Shown: positions 50,615 to 59,642, counted from the first letter of the stretch. The stretch: DNA of 64,000 bases from Pedobacter foliorum (GCF_013266735.1 NZ_JABSNU010000002.1:186001-250000); one strand, 5' to 3'. The notes: generated by a model from the sequence alone, not told the origin. Made by a program: numbers and translations.

Positions 50615-52351
50615 TTAAATTACATCTAAAAGATGTTTATAGTTAGATTTTAGGATATCCATAGCCTCATCCATTCTACCACCCAATATTAATTTACCCA
50701 TTGTTATGGCATAGCCTTTTGTTTGTTCCCATTCTATTTTAGGTGGCATCGCTAAAGCGTTTGAGTTGGTTAGTATATTTAAAAGTACCGGGCCATCCTC
50801 TTTTATGGCTTGCTCCATAGCTGCTTTAACATCTGCCTGATGATGAACAGTAATGCCTTTAAATCCCATGGCCTGCGCAACAAGTGCAAAATCCGGATTT
50901 ATCATATCTGTTTCATTATCAGGTAGTCCATCTACTTCCATTTCTAGTTTTACCATACCCAGGGCACGGTTATTAAATACGATTAGTTTGATGGGTAAGT
51001 TGTATTGTTTAATGGTAGCCAGGTCTCCAAGTAGCATAGATATACCACCATCGCCGCAGAGGGCAAATACCTGTCTGCCGGGATAACACAGAGCCGCTCC
51101 AATGGCCATTGGCATGGCATTAGCCATTGAACCATGGTTAAATGACCCAAGGAATTTCCGTTGGCCTGTTGCGTGTATATATCTGGCGCCCCAAACGCAA
51201 CTCATGCCGGTATCTAAGGTGAAAATGGCATCTTTTGCTGCCATATCATTTATTACAGATGCCACATATTCCGGTTGTATCATGTCTTCCTCACCAACAT
51301 TATTCACATAAATTTGAAGGTTATGCTTTACTTTATCATAAAAGTCGAGCTGTGCTTTAAGGAAGCTGTTGTCTTCCTTTTTAGTGATTAATGGTAATAA
51401 TGCCTGAACAGTATCTTTAATTTTGCCACACAAACCCAATTCCAGTTTAGCTCGTCTGCCTAGTTTTTCGGGTTTTTCATCAACCTGTATGATCTTGTTT
51501 TTAGTAGGCATGAAAGGCGTGTAAGGGAAATCTGTGCCAAGCAGCAACACAACATCCGCTTCGTGCATGCTATGATAAGCGGATGGGAGTCCTAATAAGC
51601 CGGTCATACCTACCTCATAAGGGTTGTCGTACTGCATACTCATTTTTCCACGAAACGAATAGCCTACAGGAGCTTGTAGTGCAGCGGCAAGCTGTACCAC
51701 CTCGTCGTGTGCCTCATGAGCTCCATATCCGCAGAATATGGTAACTTTTGGGTATTTGTTGAGTATGTTAGCAAGGTTTTGTAATTCATTGTTGGCAGGT
51801 CTTAAAATCGTTTCACATCTGAAATTTTGTCGCGAGGCATTGCTTTCTTCTGCAGGCATTGCCGCTACATCACCCGGAAGGCCAAACACGGCTACCCCTT
51901 TATGATGAATGGCATGCTGTATTGCGGTTTGGAACATCTTTGGAGCTTGTGCCGAAGTAGTTGCCACCTGGTTGTAGCAACTGCAATCATCAAATAGTTT
52001 TATTGTATTGGTGCTCTGGAAATAATCCAAACCAAATTCAGGTGTATTTATTGTTGAGGCAATGGCAATTATCGGTACACCGGTACGGTGGGCATCATAT
52101 AGTCCATTTATAAGGTGAATATGACCCGGGCCACAGCTTCCTGCACAGCAGGCAAGTCCATCCAGTTCAGCTTCTGCGGCCGCTGCATAGGCACCAACCT
52201 CTTCATGCCTTACATGTATCCATTTTATTTTTCCGTTTCTTCTTACTGCGTCATTGAGATGATTTAAGCTGTCTCCGGTAACGGCGTAGATCCGTTTTAC
52301 TCCGTTTTCTACCAGCATTTCTACCAGTTGATCTGCCACTATTTTGCTCAT
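50615..52351 (-). CDS. Thiamine-diphosphate pyruvate oxidase (PoxB-like)
   Basis: The 578-residue enzyme follows E. coli PoxB closely: GVKRIYAVTGDSLNHLNDAV at the start, catalytic Glu51 in RHEEVGAYAAAAEAELDG, GSCGPGHIHLINGLYDAHR, and DVAAMPAEE. The central domain (about 190-330) should bind FAD, and the C-terminal domain has the ThDP motif ALCGDGGISMLLGDLAT followed by VFNNRALGMVKLEM. It decarboxylates pyruvate to acetate and CO2; PoxB passes electrons to ubiquinone, but Bacteroidota use menaquinone. The C-terminal membrane-binding helix of PoxB cannot be confirmed. Expression during slow growth is known for E. coli only. Confidence 0.93.
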   Translation of the reverse strand: MSKIVADQLVEMLVENGVKRIYAVTGDSLNHLNDAVRRNGKIKWIHVRHEEVGAYAAAAEAELDGLACCAGSCGPGHIHLINGLYDAHRTGVPIIAIASTINTPEFGLDYFQSTNTIKLFDDCSCYNQVATTSAQAPKMFQTAIQHAIHHKGVAVFGLPGDVAAMPAEESNASRQNFRCETILRPANNELQNLANILNKYPKVTIFCGYGAHEAHDEVVQLAAALQAPVGYSFRGKMSMQYDNPYEVGMTGLLGLPSAYHSMHEADVVLLLGTDFPYTPFMPTKNKIIQVDEKPEKLGRRAKLELGLCGKIKDTVQALLPLITKKEDNSFLKAQLDFYDKVKHNLQIYVNNVGEEDMIQPEYVASVINDMAAKDAIFTLDTGMSCVWGARYIHATGQRKFLGSFNHGSMANAMPMAIGAALCYPGRQVFALCGDGGISMLLGDLATIKQYNLPIKLIVFNNRALGMVKLEMEVDGLPDNETDMINPDFALVAQAMGFKGITVHHQADVKAAMEQAIKEDGPVLLNILTNSNALAMPPKIEWEQTKGYAITMGKLILGGRMDEAMDILKSNYKHLLDVI

Positions 52352-52560
52352 GCGATTAATTTTAAGTTGAATAAATCAGCCTTTTTTACCCATATAAATA
52401 GGGTGTCATCTCACAGTTCTTTTATAATGGAAGTTAACCATAATTCTATTAAATAACTAATCTCAGTCTTATCCGTCTATAACTCTTTACAGGCCAATCG
52501 GCCTATTGCCAGTATACAGATTTGGTTGCTTTTTTGGTGTATAATCCTTCAAAGGATGTA
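52352..52560. other. Upstream region of pyruvate oxidase, unassigned
   Basis: The bases after 52352 should contain the pyruvate oxidase promoter on the minus strand; none is obvious. The open frame from 52486 is treated with the next entry. Nothing else is seen. Confidence 0.4.
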
Positions 52561-52698
52561 ATGGTTACGGCGGTGAATGCTATTGATAGGTATTCTTTGG
52601 ACTATTCGGTTGAGTTGCTTTTAGATTTGTTAACGACAAGTAATTCTACACATAACATACCTGCGATATCTTTAGAAAGAATTAATCCCTCAAGTTAA
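52486..52698 (+). pseudogene. Possible gene remnant fused stop-to-start with the next gene
   Basis: An open frame runs from 52486 to TAA at 52696-52698, and the next gene's ATG follows immediately. It encodes LVAFLVYNPSKDVMVTAV, then NAIDRYSLDYSVELLLDLL and PAISLERINPSS, which looks coding. Its only in-frame ATG is at 52561 (45 codons), with a TAA just upstream of 52486. It could be the tail of a lost regulator gene or a short gene with a non-ATG start. Confidence 0.4.
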
Positions 52699-53118
52699 AT
52701 GCGTGTAAATAAAAATCTGGCAATACTAACACTTTCAATTATAGTTTGCTTTATAGTTGCGAGCTGTAACCGTATGGGGCCATTTAAGCCATCTTATTTT
52801 GTGGCATCAGGTACAGCTATTGGAAAGGAAACCTGCAATGCAGATACTGTAAAAGATTACTGGCTTATAGAGATTGCTTCCTCTCCTTTGGTTCGGCAGC
52901 AATATGGCGATACCCTCACACTTAATGGGATCAAATATTTCAACGTGATTAAAACAACTGGTCTTCCGGCTGTATTAAAAACAATTGGACAGAAGGTAGG
53001 GATTGATTTTAAGATGGCAAGTGCAGCCACATTAACTGCGAATTGCTCGGTAAACAATCCGATAATTTATAAGCTTAAGGTTGTTGAGGTGGTAAATAGT
53101 GGTCACTCTTTATTTTAA
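52699..53118 (+). CDS. Hypothetical lipoprotein (139 aa)
   Basis: The product starts MRVNKNLAILTLSIIVCFIV with a lipobox at VASCNRMG. The mature part is about 115 residues with beta-strand character: PSYFVASGTAIGKETCNADT, VKDYWLIEIASSPLVRQQYG, TLNGIKYFNVIKTTGLP and PIIYKLKVVEVVNSGHSLF. Two cysteines at positions near 46 and 123 could form a disulphide. I do not recognise the family. Its start codon follows directly on the stop of an upstream open frame. Its expression context is unclear, since its neighbours are the divergent pyruvate oxidase gene and a tRNA. Confidence 0.65.
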   Translation: MRVNKNLAILTLSIIVCFIVASCNRMGPFKPSYFVASGTAIGKETCNADTVKDYWLIEIASSPLVRQQYGDTLTLNGIKYFNVIKTTGLPAVLKTIGQKVGIDFKMASAATLTANCSVNNPIIYKLKVVEVVNSGHSLF

Positions 53119-53149
53119 AGTGTATTCCAATAAATCATTTTTTGATCTG

Positions 53150-53174
53150 CCGTCATCCTGAAGTTATTTTAGTG
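53150..53174. repeat. Half copy of the REP-like repeat
   Basis: The sequence ccgtcatcctgaagttattt at 53150-53169 matches the left arm of the window's palindrome with one change; no right arm follows. It appears to be a degraded copy. Confidence 0.65.
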
Positions 53175-53244
53175 TTTAACTAGGAAGCAGGCTTGATAAG
53201 TTGGTTTGAATTACCTAAAGTAAGGATGGTTTAGGTTTTTAAAG

Positions 53245-53317
<73 letters not shown>

Positions 53318-53581
53318 TTTTTTAACGGTCTGCAAAACTAGAAAAAAATATTTAAGAACAAAATAAAAAAATGGATTTAAGGCATGTAAGTCCATGTTTT
53401 TCTAAATTATTTGGCTGTTTGATTCGATACAATTACGTTAAATCTTTTGGGTATATTCAGTTCTATGTTATTGTTATTTAGTGAAATATAGACACATCGC
53501 CCTTTGTTATTTTAAGCTAAAAGTATTAGAATTAATATGCTCCTGGTAAATTATAAAAAGATGAAGATTATTTTACATCAT

Positions 53582-55747
53582 TTACCGTCCGTCATCTATG
53601 GTAATCTTTCGTTTGCTTTTTTGAACTCCGCTTTCTAAATGCCCGAATTGCCAGCTCAGGCTTAGGCCAAATGATCGGTTATAGCTCTGAAATCTGTAAT
53701 ATTGTTTAAAATCAAACCCGGTAAGGTTACGTTCATAGTAACGAAACTTGGTGAAGGGATTGTTAACTGTAAGAGAAAGATTGAGCTTATCTTTTACTAA
53801 ATCGCCATATAGCCTTAACGATTGGTAAAATTGAAGGTTAGTTTTTTCTTGCAGAAATGTTTCTGGGGCATCTATATTAAAAGAGCCGGAGGCTTTCCAT
53901 AAATCACTCAGCGTATAGGTTACATCTGCACTCATTTTGGCATTATAACCGGAGTTTTCCAGATGCCGTCCTTCTATTGTTCCTTTTAACCAAACTCGCG
54001 AAATCAAACCATTGGCTGACCAGCCCAGTTTCTCTGCTAGCTTTCCTCCGGCACTTAGGTATAGCTTAAGCTGCCTGTCGTAACCTGTGTTCGCATAAGT
54101 GGTGATGGTTGCATTCGCTGTGGAATCATATTGTGAAATCTGTTGTATTAAGTTGTTGGATAGAGTATAGCTTAAGTTTGCAGAGAAAGTGGTTTTGCTA
54201 TCCTGACTGTAATTCAATTCTAGATGATGACTTAATGCCGGTTTTAGATTGGGATTTCCGTAAGAAAGTATATTGGTGATGGATCTGTCTGCAAAAGGAT
54301 CAAGCTGGTAAAACCTGGGGCGCTCTATCCGGTTAGTATAACCCATTGTTAGACTACTGCCCATGTTGATGTTGTACATTAGGGATAATGCGGGAATCAG
54401 GTTGAAATAATTAGTTTTAGGAATCTGGGATGCTGATTTGTATTGACCATGCATAGTCGTGTATTCCAGTCGGTAGCCAGCTTTAATACCCCAGGCACCA
54501 ATGCGGTAATGATAACTGTTGTATGCCCCGAAAACGGGCGAGCTGTTCTTAAAGTTATTGACTAAAGAGGTGTCTGATTGGGTCCGTTTATAGTCACTTG
54601 AATTGTATCGGAGTATTGTTTTAATGCCGGCTTCTATGGTTAAAGATTTAAGGGGCCTTACATAATCTCCCTGAAAAATGTGTTCCTTGTAGCCGCTGGC
54701 ACTTTGTTGTAGAAAAGAGGTTAGATGGCTATTGATTTGTTGGGAAATGTCGACGTGGTTTACCTGAGGATTATCATTACTCACATACCTGTAAGCGAAG
54801 GTTAGTAGTTGCCCGGGCCTATGGCTAAAACTCCGTTGAAAACTCAGGCCTGCTGTCATTCCAGTCCAACTGTATTTGTTCCTGGCATCGAGAAGGTATT
54901 TTGAAAAGTCGGGGTTTCCTTCATTAAGCTCAAACAATCGTGAATTGTATACCTTATTGTAGCCACTGTAGGGACTAAATTCTGCTGTAAGTAAATTTAA
55001 GGTGTCGGGTTCGAAGCTCAATTCTGCGCCTCCAAAAATTGATCTGCTATTGTTCTTTTTGGTACTGTTATTTTCCATTTGTTCCGGTATGGAACCGAAA
55101 GTTTGTCTGTAATAACGTTCTGCGGTTTCGGGAGTGCTTGTACGATCAGCACCCCCGTTTATTGCAATTGCGAACTTTCCGGATTTTAGGGTGAGGTTGC
55201 CTCCTAATGACGGCCCACCGGTAGGAAGTTCATGAGCAAGCCTTACATTCCCATTATAACCATCCGACGCCCTACGCATTAATATGATATTGATGAATCC
55301 TGCTGGTCCTTCTCCATCGTATTTTGAAGAAGGGGTAGTGATGACTTCAATACGTTTGATTGCAGAGGCGGGCAGGTTACGGAGGACATCTCTTGGATTC
55401 GCGGCCATCATTCCGGATTCCTTACCATTAATCAAAATACGGTAGTTTGTGCTTCCTCTCATTTTGAGCTGGCCAGCTGCATCTACAGAAAGCATGGGTA
55501 CTTTGCGCATCAGATCCAGACCATTTAAAGTATTGTGTTCAGGATCTCCCTGTACATCATAACTTAAACGGTCTATTTGCTGACGTACCAATGATCTGGT
55601 TTTTTTGATTTGGATTTCTTCTAATTGTCGGCTGGTGGTATCTGTTTTTTTGTCATTGCTGTTTACCTCCTGGGTAAAACCCTGATTGGGATAAACTAAA
55701 AGGTAAAATAGAAGAATGGTAGAGGAAGAAATGAGGCGCTTACACAT
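53582..55747 (-). CDS. TonB-type outer-membrane beta-barrel protein
   Basis: The frame starts with TTG at 55756; ATG 55747 (MCKRLISSSTILLFYLLVYP) gives a normal Sec signal and 721 residues. The plug-like region is at about residues 40-160 (LSYDVQGDPEHNTLNGLDLM, VPMLSVDAAGQLKMRGSTNY, RILINGKESG, IKRIEVITTPSSKYDGEGPA, GFINIIL). The remaining residues form an OMP_b-brl_3-like barrel with a final strand SFGLSLSWQFG followed by a basic tail (KSKRKITIDDGR). Unlike most relatives, it lacks the N-terminal carboxypeptidase-like domain. Uptake of a small ligand or peptide is likely. It is cotranscribed with DoxX and divergent from the membrane-bound regulator. Confidence 0.9.
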   Translation of the reverse strand: MCKRLISSSTILLFYLLVYPNQGFTQEVNSNDKKTDTTSRQLEEIQIKKTRSLVRQQIDRLSYDVQGDPEHNTLNGLDLMRKVPMLSVDAAGQLKMRGSTNYRILINGKESGMMAANPRDVLRNLPASAIKRIEVITTPSSKYDGEGPAGFINIILMRRASDGYNGNVRLAHELPTGGPSLGGNLTLKSGKFAIAINGGADRTSTPETAERYYRQTFGSIPEQMENNSTKKNNSRSIFGGAELSFEPDTLNLLTAEFSPYSGYNKVYNSRLFELNEGNPDFSKYLLDARNKYSWTGMTAGLSFQRSFSHRPGQLLTFAYRYVSNDNPQVNHVDISQQINSHLTSFLQQSASGYKEHIFQGDYVRPLKSLTIEAGIKTILRYNSSDYKRTQSDTSLVNNFKNSSPVFGAYNSYHYRIGAWGIKAGYRLEYTTMHGQYKSASQIPKTNYFNLIPALSLMYNINMGSSLTMGYTNRIERPRFYQLDPFADRSITNILSYGNPNLKPALSHHLELNYSQDSKTTFSANLSYTLSNNLIQQISQYDSTANATITTYANTGYDRQLKLYLSAGGKLAEKLGWSANGLISRVWLKGTIEGRHLENSGYNAKMSADVTYTLSDLWKASGSFNIDAPETFLQEKTNLQFYQSLRLYGDLVKDKLNLSLTVNNPFTKFRYYERNLTGFDFKQYYRFQSYNRSFGLSLSWQFGHLESGVQKSKRKITIDDGR

Positions 55748-55758
55748 GAATTTCAATC

Positions 55759-56178
55759 TTAGTTTTTATTTTTATTAAATAGCAGGTGGTCCAGACTGAT
55801 TTTACCTGAGCCAATAAAAAACAGATAAACGAACAGCAGGAGTAATAAAAAGGGATGTTGATCATCGGTAAATATTTTACCATTACCAAGCACAGTTGAG
55901 ATCACCAGCATATCGATGATCAGTATCAATGCGGCAATTCTGGTAAATAATCCGAGCATTAATAAAATACCACCTATTAATTCAGCGCCTTTACCTATGT
56001 AGGCCATTAATACCGGAGCGGGGAAATGTATGTCTGTAAGCCAGGCAACATTACCGTCCATATGTCCTTTGTTGAAGGTGCCCAATCCGTGGACAAAAAT
56101 TAGGAGGCCGCTGATCACTCGTATCAGAACCAGCCAGTTTTCAAAGAGAGCTTTTGAGGTTAATAGTGTTTTTAGCAT
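55759..56178 (-). CDS. DoxX family membrane protein
   Basis: The 139-residue protein has four TM helices: WLVLIRVISGLLIFVHGLGT, MAYIGKGAELIGGILLMLGLF, IAALILIIDMLVISTVLG and PFLLLLLFVYLFFIG. The sequence VHGLGTFNKG and AELIGGILLMLG are DoxX landmarks. ATG 56178 is preferred over TTG 56187. DoxX-like proteins associate with quinone or thiol redox systems in some bacteria, though the function is not settled. It lies 11 bases upstream of the outer-membrane protein gene and faces a divergent regulator; the 96-base intergenic region holds the repeat array at 56235-56272. Confidence 0.93.
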   Translation of the reverse strand: MLKTLLTSKALFENWLVLIRVISGLLIFVHGLGTFNKGHMDGNVAWLTDIHFPAPVLMAYIGKGAELIGGILLMLGLFTRIAALILIIDMLVISTVLGNGKIFTDDQHPFLLLLLFVYLFFIGSGKISLDHLLFNKNKN

Positions 56179-56234
56179 AAATTTCAAATTAAATGTAACT
56201 TGGTCAAAACTAAACCAGAGGGTAGGATGGGGCG

Positions 56235-56272
56235 TGTAAACAGTTGTAAAAAAGTGTAAAATGAATTGTAAA
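56235..56272 (+). promoter_or_regulatory. Array of four TGTAAA direct repeats
   Basis: tgtaaa occurs at 56235, 56245, 56255 and 56267, so at steps of 10, 10 and 12 bases, on one face of the helix. OmpR/PhoB-type winged helices bind such direct repeats. The array lies between the DoxX operon and the regulator gene, ending 3 bases before its ATG. An additional tgtaac is at 56194. Confidence 0.65.
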
Positions 56273-56274
56273 AT

Positions 56275-57162
56275 ATGGTAATCACACTTGTAAACAGGAT
56301 TATAGGAGCTTTAATGTTGTCTTTTCTGCTTCTTCAAACGGGTGTTGCTTTTGCAAAACAGGAATCGGGTACACGACAAATTATCTCGTTTCGAAAGTTA
56401 GGTCATCAATTGTTGCTATCTGCGGGCGATAGTACCTCGAGGATACTTTCTGTTGAGGAAGAGAAGGAGGGTAGTTACAGGATCTCTTTTGATAAATCTT
56501 TTGCTCTGATTCCGGATACTCTTGCAGCTATTGCTACCAGATTAACATCTAGTAACGATTTACAAGGAAATTATACCCTTGCTGTTTACAGAAAAGGTGG
56601 CGATCAGCTCCTATACGGGTTTACAAGTGAGGATATTTCTAAAGGAACGGCTCCCTGTATGGGCAGGGCATTACCCATCGACAACTATGAAATCCATATT
56701 CAGGTTTCTGATGTTGCAGTGGCTTCTGGCGGGCAAATTTTATCTCTAAATCAAGGAATACTTTCTTTCTTATTTATCGCGGGCGTATCAGCTGCTGGTT
56801 TTGGTATTTATAAGAAGCGATTATTGAAAAAAAACAGTTCTAATTCTATTGCAATAGGTAAATATATGTATGATCCTGCCAAGCAGATTCTGAGTTATGG
56901 AGGAGAAGAAGTAATATTGACTCCTAAAGAGCAATCTCTGCTAAAGATTTTTCTAAAAAATCCGAATGAAGTAATCGACCGTAATCTGTTGTTAAAGCTG
57001 GGCTGGGAAGACGAGGGGGTAATTACAGGTAGAAGCCTTGATATGTACGTTTCCAAACTCCGTAAGAAGTTTTCTCAGGATGATGCCATATGTTTTAAAA
57101 ATGTTCATGGCAAGGGATATAGCTTGAATATAGAAGGAAGTATCAAAGTCAACATGATTTAG
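56275..57162 (+). CDS. Membrane-anchored winged-helix regulator with periplasmic sensor
   Basis: This 295-residue protein has a Sec-like signal (RIIGALMLSFLLLQTGVAFA), a periplasmic part to about residue 158, a TM helix at about 160-182 (ILSFLFIAGVSAAGFGIYKK) and a C-terminal cytoplasmic Trans_reg_C/OmpR-type winged helix (residues about 195-290: GKYMYDPAKQILSYGGEEVI, LTPKEQSLLKIFLKNPNEVI, GRSLDMYVSKLRKKFSQDD, NVHGKGYSLNIEG). ToxR and CadC have the winged helix at the N-terminus and the sensor outside, so this is the mirror arrangement. The sensor part is unrecognised; it contains one Cys. It faces the DoxX/TonB operon and likely controls it and itself. Confidence 0.85.
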   Translation: MVITLVNRIIGALMLSFLLLQTGVAFAKQESGTRQIISFRKLGHQLLLSAGDSTSRILSVEEEKEGSYRISFDKSFALIPDTLAAIATRLTSSNDLQGNYTLAVYRKGGDQLLYGFTSEDISKGTAPCMGRALPIDNYEIHIQVSDVAVASGGQILSLNQGILSFLFIAGVSAAGFGIYKKRLLKKNSSNSIAIGKYMYDPAKQILSYGGEEVILTPKEQSLLKIFLKNPNEVIDRNLLLKLGWEDEGVITGRSLDMYVSKLRKKFSQDDAICFKNVHGKGYSLNIEGSIKVNMI

Positions 57163-57223
57163 TTATATTCGCTGCATTTTGTAAGGAGTATATATAGATT
57201 GTACGACATTTTATCTTGTAAGG

Positions 57224-58135
57224 ATGTTAAAAAACCAAATAGCCGCACATAATTATCTGTGTGTTTTAAAGAAGTTTACCGGGGTAAATTTGTCAATAAA
57301 TAAAAAGATGAACACAAATGTTGTTGAAAATTATTCAAGACTCAAACCATCTTTATTTATATTCCCTGCAGTTTTTTTAACTCTAATTGTTTTGTTTCTT
57401 TATAAGCAGGATGCTCTATCTGTTGATAAATGTATACAGATTCAAAAGAATACTTTCCTTTTTCTGAATTCAAAATTATCTCAATTTCCGAAAACAATTT
57501 TTAACCTTACCCAGTTTGGAGATGCAGTAGTTTTTTTATCCTTCATAAGTATTTTTATTATATATGCGCCTAAAATTTGGGAGTCTTTAATATCAGCTTC
57601 ACTGGTTTCATGTATAATTTGTACCTCACTAAAAGAAATATTTGCAGTACCAAGGCCTGCTGCGGTATTTGATAGGGATAGTTTCGTAATTATAGGAAAA
57701 GCACTAACCGGGCACAATAGTTTACCATCGGGACATTCAATTACAGTTTTTACAGTACTTACAATTCTGTTGTTTGCATTTATGCCCCAGAGGTTAAACT
57801 ATAAAATTTTATGGGTTGTTTTTATAACGGCTGTAGGATTGATCCTTGTGTTTACAAGGATAGGTGTAGGGGCACACCATCCGCTTGATGTTATTATAGG
57901 CGGAACTATCGGATATGTTTCGGGGCTTTTAGGTATTTTTATTAATGAAAAGTATAAAATTTGGACTTGGATAAACAACAAGAAATTCTATCCAATTATT
58001 ATTTTCTTCTTTCTGTTTTGTTGTGTTTCGTTGGTGAGTAGGTTGTTGGATGATAATTTGATCATATTCTATTTATCATTAATCACCGTAGTCATTTCAC
58101 TATATAAAATTATTACTGTTTATGTTAAAAAATAA
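57224..58135 (+). CDS. PAP2-family phosphatase (lipid A phosphatase candidate)
   Basis: The 303-residue protein has about six TM helices and the three PAP2 motifs: KEIFAVPRPAAV (KxxxxxxRP), NSLPSGHS (PSGH) and TRIGVGAHHPLDV (SRxxxxxHxxxD with Thr for Ser). A second ATG at 57308 would give a 275-residue form beginning MNTNVVENYSRLKPSLF; this is equally likely. The active site should face the periplasm. The gene overlaps the phosphoethanolamine transferase start by 14 bases. In Helicobacter pylori LpxE removes the lipid A 1-phosphate and EptA then decorates it, so a similar pair is suggested here; other PAP2 substrates cannot be excluded. Confidence 0.85.
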   Translation: MLKNQIAAHNYLCVLKKFTGVNLSINKKMNTNVVENYSRLKPSLFIFPAVFLTLIVLFLYKQDALSVDKCIQIQKNTFLFLNSKLSQFPKTIFNLTQFGDAVVFLSFISIFIIYAPKIWESLISASLVSCIICTSLKEIFAVPRPAAVFDRDSFVIIGKALTGHNSLPSGHSITVFTVLTILLFAFMPQRLNYKILWVVFITAVGLILVFTRIGVGAHHPLDVIIGGTIGYVSGLLGIFINEKYKIWTWINNKKFYPIIIFFFLFCCVSLVSRLLDDNLIIFYLSLITVVISLYKIITVYVKK

Positions 58136-59642
58136 TGTGAAAATAACTCATTTCGCTTTGTTAATGAGTTTTCTTAATTTTTTATTCTTTCACTTTCCTT
58201 TTTTCAGTTATGTTGTTAAAAATGTTGATTACAAGAGTTTTAATGGTGTTTTTCTCATCATTAGTCTAATAATTGTAGTATTGGTTGTAAATGCTTTAAT
58301 TTTCTACCTGATTTGTTCTTTGTCGCGTTACGTTGGGAAGTTTTTATTGGTCTTATTCTTTATTATCAGCGCAGTTGCAGTCTACTTTATTAATACTTAC
58401 GGTGTTTTAATAGATAAAAGTATGATTGGTAATATACTCAATACCAACTATGCCGAGTCTAGCAGCTTTTTTTCAATAAAATTAATAATATACCTAGTCG
58501 TATTTGGTGTTCTTCCTAGCATTTACATTATTAAAGTGAAAATAATAAATGAAACATGGAAGAGATTTGGAATCACCTCATCACTTACCTTATTGTTGAT
58601 TCTGACTTTAGTTTTTGCTAATGCAAGCAATTGGTTGTGGATAGATAAAAATGCAAAAGTAATAGGTGCGTTGCCAATGCCTTGGTCGTATGTAGCAAAT
58701 ACTTATCTGTTTTATAAAGACAAATTCAAGAGTAATGAGAAAGAAATTTTGCTGCCTGATGCTACAATAAAAGACAATCAGAAATCGGTTGTAGTCTTGG
58801 TGATAGGGGAATCTGCAAGAAGCCAAAATTTTTCTTTATATGGCTACAAGAAAAACACGAATCCACTGCTTTCTAAAATGGATAACTTGTTTCATTTTGA
58901 TGCTACTTCTTGTGCTACTTATACTACCGCAGGTGTGAAATGCATTTTAGAACATACAAATACTGATAAGTTGTATGAAATTTTGCCCAATTATTTATAT
59001 AGGAATAATGTAGAGGTTATTTGGAGAACCACAAACTGGGGAGAGCCGCCAGTTCATATTAAGAATTATCAAAATAGAGAAGCTTTAATGCCTAATTGCA
59101 AAGGCGAAGGGTGTAATTATGATGAAATTCTTTTAGCTGGACTAAAAGATCAAATATTAGCCAGTAAAAAGAACAAAATATTGATAGTATTGCACACAAG
59201 TACAAGTCATGGGCCTACATATAGTAAGAAATATCCACCTCAATTTGAGACTTTTAAGCCTGTGTGTAATAGTGTTGAATTAGGGAACTGTTCTCAAACA
59301 GAACTAATCAATGCTTATGACAATACGATTGTTTACACTGACTATATTTTGTCTAAAGTAATTGAAGATTTAAAGCAATTAAACGAGTATAAGAGTACTA
59401 TGATTTTTGTATCAGACCATGGTGAATCTTTGGGAGAAAAAAATCTATATATGCATGGGGTACCTATAAGTATTGCTCCTAAGGAACAGTATGAGATTCC
59501 TTTTATAGTTTGGGTATCTAATGGTTCGAAACAAGTTAAGGCTAATAAGGTATTGTCTCAGAACAATGTGTTTCATAGTGTTTTAAACTTTTTAAATATC
59601 CAAAGCCCTATTTACGATGAGGGAATGAGCATTTATAAGTAA
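58122..59642 (+). CDS. Phosphoethanolamine transferase (EptA/MCR-like)
   Basis: The 506-residue protein has five N-terminal TM helices (residues about 8-190) and a periplasmic sulfatase-fold domain. The metal site and nucleophile are visible: LVIGESARSQNFSLYGYKK (Glu230), ATYTTAGVKC (nucleophile Thr269), and SDHGESLGEKNLYMHGVP (Asp432, His433, and the later His). Conserved Cys residues in CATYTTAGVKC and in MPNCKGEGCNYDE could form disulphides. It transfers phosphoethanolamine from phosphatidylethanolamine to lipid A, which lowers binding of polymyxin and other cationic peptides. The start overlaps the PAP2 gene, so both proteins should be coupled. Confidence 0.93.
   Translation: MLKNNVKITHFALLMSFLNFLFFHFPFFSYVVKNVDYKSFNGVFLIISLIIVVLVVNALIFYLICSLSRYVGKFLLVLFFIISAVAVYFINTYGVLIDKSMIGNILNTNYAESSSFFSIKLIIYLVVFGVLPSIYIIKVKIINETWKRFGITSSLTLLLILTLVFANASNWLWIDKNAKVIGALPMPWSYVANTYLFYKDKFKSNEKEILLPDATIKDNQKSVVVLVIGESARSQNFSLYGYKKNTNPLLSKMDNLFHFDATSCATYTTAGVKCILEHTNTDKLYEILPNYLYRNNVEVIWRTTNWGEPPVHIKNYQNREALMPNCKGEGCNYDEILLAGLKDQILASKKNKILIVLHTSTSHGPTYSKKYPPQFETFKPVCNSVELGNCSQTELINAYDNTIVYTDYILSKVIEDLKQLNEYKSTMIFVSDHGESLGEKNLYMHGVPISIAPKEQYEIPFIVWVSNGSKQVKANKVLSQNNVFHSVLNFLNIQSPIYDEGMSIYK

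Noticed and set aside
56030..56239. 69-codon plus-strand frame before the membrane regulator
   Set aside because: It overlaps the DoxX gene in antisense and the direct-repeat array; no homology is evident.
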